Positions 62,791 through 64,000 of a stretch of DNA of 64,000 nucleotides are shown one piece after another. Origin of the DNA: Parasalinivibrio latis (GTDB lineage: Bacteria; Pseudomonadota; Gammaproteobacteria; Enterobacterales; Vibrionaceae); assembly GCF_036825535.1 (NCBI RefSeq), contig NZ_CP098813.1, forward strand, positions 1,550,001 through 1,614,000. The letters are read 5' to 3'. Numbering within the stretch: the first letter of the stretch is position 1; every line of letters starts with the position of its first letter. The notes below the pieces were generated by a model that did not search any database, had not been told where the DNA came from, and worked only from the letters and a program-made list of their open reading frames with translations. Made by a program: the position numbers and the translations under genes.

Positions 62791-62813
62791 GCGGAGTCAT
62801 GGGCTCCGCTTTT
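62791..62813 (+). terminator. Terminator after ddl
   Basis: GCGGAG-TCATGGG-CTCCGC followed by TTTT. It touches the stop of the convergent recombinase-like gene. Confidence 0.78.
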
Positions 62814-63777
62814 ACTCTCTTTCTACCTTCTTCCTGTGTTTGGTAAATGCCTCTTCGCTATGTCCCGTTAAACCGGCATACTGCGCAGGCATTGCAGGGC
62901 TTCGCCATCTTCCCTGGCTTTGAATGTCACTAAGGTTAAATCCAGCTTTTGATAGATCCAAGGCAGCCCCGGCCCGGGCGCTTTGTCCGGAAAAAACCAG
63001 TTCGCCTGTTAAGCCCAACATCTCGGAGGCTCGCCTGAACACCCGGTATACGGATGAGTGATCCATACTTTCGGAGCCGAGATTTTCGTGTCGGTCGATG
63101 CGTCGCAGAAGGTGACCGTCTGATATTTCAGTCAACATAAACCAGCGGTTTAACAATGTAGAAGCATGGTCACTGAGTCCAAGGGTTTGACCATCTACAT
63201 TGATGTTGGCGCTGTTGCCATCAAACCATATATCAGACACTTCAAGCGCACACAGTTCCGAGCGTTTAAGAAGAGCTTCTAAACTCAGCGTCCAAATCAA
63301 CAGATCCCTGATATCTTTCAACCGTGAGGAATTACCGATTTGCTTCTGGAGTTTTTCAAGGTGTTCTATTCGAAATGGCTGTGTTTTAGCCGCATCGTCA
63401 GCTTTTATATTTCCTAGTGACTGCAGGCAAAACCGAATTTGGCGGTGACGGGTAGGGTCTGTCAATTGATGTACACGGTGAATTAGGGAAAGGGTGGCTA
63501 CGCATCGTTTTATGCTGGCCAGCTTGCGCGTTTCAGCCAGCTTTTCCAAATGTCGCCTGACAGTTGTTACGGCTGCTGGAAGAGGATTAACCTTGGCGAG
63601 TTGACAAAATTCAAGGAAGTTAATCCAGTCTTTCCTGAAGCCAAGTAAAGAGTTATGGCTATAGGATCCACCTGTAAGGTTGACCCAATCTGCTATTGAG
63701 GGCTCACCCTTACAAAACAGTGCGATACTGGCTTTCCGTTTGTCGGAATCGGTTATTGGGGCAATTTCTTTACGCAT
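62812..63777 (-). CDS. Tyrosine-recombinase/integrase-like protein with altered active site
   Basis: A 321-residue protein of the phage integrase fold. The N-terminal SAM-like domain (INFLEFCQLAKVNPLPA) is followed by the catalytic domain: first Arg in KRSELCALEV; GQSARAG in the HxxR box, giving Gln265 for His and Arg268; GRW with Trp291; and Tyr300 in MPAQYAG. Arg, Trp and Tyr are kept but the HxxR His is Gln, so activity may be altered. No attachment site, IS or phage genes adjoin. ATG 63777 begins the aligned region; the frame is open to 63885. Confidence 0.75.
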   Translation of the reverse strand: MRKEIAPITDSDKRKASIALFCKGEPSIADWVNLTGGSYSHNSLLGFRKDWINFLEFCQLAKVNPLPAAVTTVRRHLEKLAETRKLASIKRCVATLSLIHRVHQLTDPTRHRQIRFCLQSLGNIKADDAAKTQPFRIEHLEKLQKQIGNSSRLKDIRDLLIWTLSLEALLKRSELCALEVSDIWFDGNSANINVDGQTLGLSDHASTLLNRWFMLTEISDGHLLRRIDRHENLGSESMDHSSVYRVFRRASEMLGLTGELVFSGQSARAGAALDLSKAGFNLSDIQSQGRWRSPAMPAQYAGLTGHSEEAFTKHRKKVERE

Positions 63778-63885
63778 ATTGAGCTCTGGGGAATAACCAC
63801 CTAATGCACTATAACTTAATGCATTGTGCCTCAGTTGATCAATACACATCAGTTCTTTTGTTATAGTTTTCACATTCCAGCACAA

Positions 63886-64000
63886 AAGTGTGTCTCAGAA
63901 ATGTCACACTCGCACTATCTCCTTCGACAAAGCTCAGAATTTCTCCTAATGTGTACTAATAGATAAATAATAATAAATTAGTTGCACTGGTGCAGAGGAA
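63886..64000. other. Right edge, nothing recognised
   Basis: 115 AT-rich bases upstream of the recombinase-like gene. I see no att-like repeat, tRNA end or promoter that I would defend. Confidence 0.4.

Noticed and set aside
1..64000. CRISPR arrays, tRNA, rRNA, IS elements or a prophage
   Set aside because: I saw no regularly spaced repeats, no cloverleaf or rRNA signatures, no transposase frames and no phage structural genes.

Overview
The window is a stretch of chromosome from a marine gammaproteobacterium, most likely Vibrionaceae or a close relative (Photobacterium, Grimontia or Enterovibrio type). The basis is family recognition: the carboxynorspermidine route to norspermidine, NhaD, a DUF3069 protein, RavA-ViaA, phenylalanine hydroxylase PhhAB, GlgCA and a Vibrio-type D-Ala-D-Ala ligase. 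Base composition is moderate and even. I see no rRNA or tRNA genes, CRISPR array, insertion sequence or prophage. The only recombinase is a solitary tyrosine-recombinase-like gene at the right edge.

Layout. 1-6.1 kb: end of a phytase-like esterase gene, a class 3 lipase, a GGDEF diguanylate cyclase, a YlqF-type GTPase, a fatty acid hydroxylase-family membrane protein and an EAL phosphodiesterase. 6.4-8.6 kb: phhAB behind a TyrR-like box, then a DUF218 protein. 9-12.4 kb: a chemoreceptor co-transcribed with an orphan sugar-type binding protein behind a near-perfect CRP site. 13.7-16.3 kb: cobalamin genes cobU-cobC-cobQ. 16.5-17.6 kb: aroG with a TyrR box. 18.9-21.6 kb: glgC-glgA. Then a Nudix hydrolase, galE, a DEAD-box helicase, a 29-residue membrane protein, sseA and ravA-viaA. 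30-32.7 kb: an ABC importer of the TrpXYZ type. Then nhaD, ppiC, DUF3069, yceH, a GIY-YIG protein and a CSS-EAL phosphodiesterase. 38.3-43.7 kb: the norspermidine operon (dat, ddc, carboxynorspermidine synthase, nspC).

The most interesting region is 44.2-53.5 kb. Eleven genes, mostly overlapping by 4 bases, encode a DUF523-DUF1722 protein, a MerR regulator, DNA photolyase, an NTF2-like protein, an SDR enzyme, an FAD amine-oxidase-family protein, DUF1365, a cyclopropane-synthase-family methyltransferase, DUF2878, a chalcone-isomerase-like protein and a DUF3833 lipoprotein. The leader carries two copies of a 28-base GTT.TACA-type element 51 bases apart, with a TGATCC -35-like motif between them. 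I infer a light or photo-oxidative stress operon that couples DNA photorepair to membrane lipid modification. The methyltransferase has lost two residues that bind bicarbonate in true cyclopropane synthases, so it may make methylated (perhaps furan-type) fatty acids.

53.5-64 kb: an OLD-family (YbjD-like) ATPase/TOPRIM protein, a LysR regulator, two oxidoreductases, a PatZ-type acetyltransferase, a SPOR lipoprotein, ddl and the recombinase-like gene.

All functional calls come from reading the sequence and recalled family knowledge. No search was run.
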